A DNA stretch of 64,000 nucleotides from Lysinibacillus sp. G4S2 (lineage in GTDB: Bacteria > Bacillota > Bacilli > Bacillales_A > Planococcaceae): assembly GCF_030348505.1 (NCBI RefSeq), contig NZ_JAUCFJ010000002.1:3662001-3726000 (forward strand), given 5' to 3'. The first letter of the stretch is position 1; every line of letters begins with the position of its first letter. Below the pieces are notes generated by a model. That model did not search any database. It was not told where the DNA came from and worked only from the letters and a program-made list of their open reading frames with translations. The position numbers and the translations under genes were made by a program. This document shows positions 63,359 to 64,000 of the stretch, piece after piece.

Positions 63359-64000
63359 GTGGTACTTCGACTGAACCTACTTGTTTCATACGTTTTTTAC
63401 CTTCTTTTTGTTTATCAAGAAGTTTTCGTTTACGGGAAATATCCCCACCGTAACATTTTGCTAAAACGTTCTTACGCATCGCTTTAATTGTTGAGCGCGC
63501 CACAATTTTTTGGCCAACTGCTGCTTGAATTGGCACTTCAAATTGTTGACGTGGGATTAATTCTTTTAATTTTTCAACGATGACTTTACCGCGCTCGTAC
63601 GCAAAGTCACGGTGTACGATAAAGCTTAGTGCATCGACTTGCTCACCATTTAATAAGATATCCATCTTCACTAGTTTTGAAGTCTGATAACCAATGAGTT
63701 CATAGTCAAATGACGCATAGCCCTTCGTATTTGACTTTAAATAATCAAAGAAATCATAAACGATTTCTGATAACGGCATTTCATAAATAATGCTGACACG
63801 TGTAGTATCGATATAATCCATTGTCATGAAGTTACCGCGTTTTAGTTGACAAAGCTCCATAACAGCTCCTACATAATCGTTCGGTACCATGATTGTAGCT
63901 TTTACATATGGTTCTTCCACTCGATCAATTTTTTGAGGATCCGGCATAAATGACGGGTTGTCAACCTTAACTGTAGATTCATCTGTCATGTGAACATTAT
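63315..64000 (-). CDS. lepA: elongation factor 4 (LepA), C-terminal part
   Basis: The frame is open to the window's edge, so only the last ~228 codons are seen. [39 protein letters not shown] (EF-G C-terminal-like domain), [20 protein letters not shown] and [20 protein letters not shown] (LepA-specific C-terminal domain) are diagnostic. LepA is a ribosome-associated GTPase. The stop codon lies inside the att-like core, so integrations at this place restore the gene's end. Confidence 0.97.
   Translation of the reverse strand, partial: NVHMTDESTVKVDNPSFMPDPQKIDRVEEPYVKATIMVPNDYVGAVMELCQLKRGNFMTMDYIDTTRVSIIYEMPLSEIVYDFFDYLKSNTKGYASFDYELIGYQTSKLVKMDILLNGEQVDALSFIVHRDFAYERGKVIVEKLKELIPRQQFEVPIQAAVGQKIVARSTIKAMRKNVLAKCYGGDISRKRKLLDKQKEGKKRMKQVGSVEVPQEAFMAVLKMDDSK

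Overview
The window looks like a low-GC Bacillales chromosome, most likely Lysinibacillus or a close relative. The reasons are the gene order of the heat-shock operon, a CIRCE operator, spore-type promoters, TTG/GTG starts with strong Shine-Dalgarno sequences, and a dispersed repeat family carrying the unit TGTCGCTTCGCTTTCGC. This assignment is inference; no rRNA or tRNA gene is visible.

Region 1 (1-4.2 kb): two near-identical tandem copies of a putative spore-surface gene, then a mosaic repeat with an eleven-copy 36/37-bp tandem array. Region 2 (4.2-12.2 kb, minus strand): the conserved operon hemW-hrcA-grpE-dnaK-dnaJ-prmA-rsmE with CIRCE ahead of hrcA. The last gene of the window (63.3-64 kb) is the 3' part of lepA, which in most Bacillales lies directly before hemW. 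About 51 kb therefore separates two normally adjacent genes.

Region 3 (12.3-34.3 kb): single genes and short operons: chrA, nrnB, a PLP decarboxylase overlapping a chemoreceptor, a TetR/SDR pair sharing an operator, yqeY, an FNT channel, an MDR oxidoreductase, VOC, cupin and GNAT proteins, a yoaP-like gene, a tnpB-only IS605-type element with a candidate guide RNA, and a YdcF-like gene. Dispersed repeats fill many gaps.

Region 4 (34.4-63.3 kb): the most interesting part. Copies of the lepA 3' end lie in direct orientation at 34.42 kb (24 nt, 20 matching) and 58.38 kb (44 nt, 42 matching), with the real one at 63.32 kb. The first two share a further ~90-bp arm. Two tyrosine-recombinase C-terminal remnants lie nearby. 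I read this as serial integration at the 3' end of lepA, giving a ~24-kb unit and a ~4.9-kb unit. The 24-kb unit carries a nearly complete 4-hydroxyphenylacetate (homoprotocatechuate) meta-cleavage pathway: hpaB, hpaC, hpaD, hpaE, hpaF, hpaG1, hpaG2, a DapA-like aldolase, a FAD-synthetase paralogue, an SSS/DUF485 transporter pair, extra aldehyde dehydrogenases and a divergent LysR regulator. No HpaH hydratase is seen. Next to it are an omega-type aminotransferase, a frameshifted APC permease, an AraC regulator and another aldehyde dehydrogenase, which could feed aromatic amines into the pathway. The 4.9-kb unit carries an Ltp-type (phage superinfection-exclusion-like) remnant, an IS3 element inserted in a membrane-protein gene, and a secreted-protein gene with a stop codon in its signal peptide.

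Decay is a theme of region 4: amidase, alpha/beta-hydrolase, collagen-like, acyl-CoA ligase and integrase fragments are all recognisable, and three of the broken minus-strand genes end at copies of one hairpin found only there.
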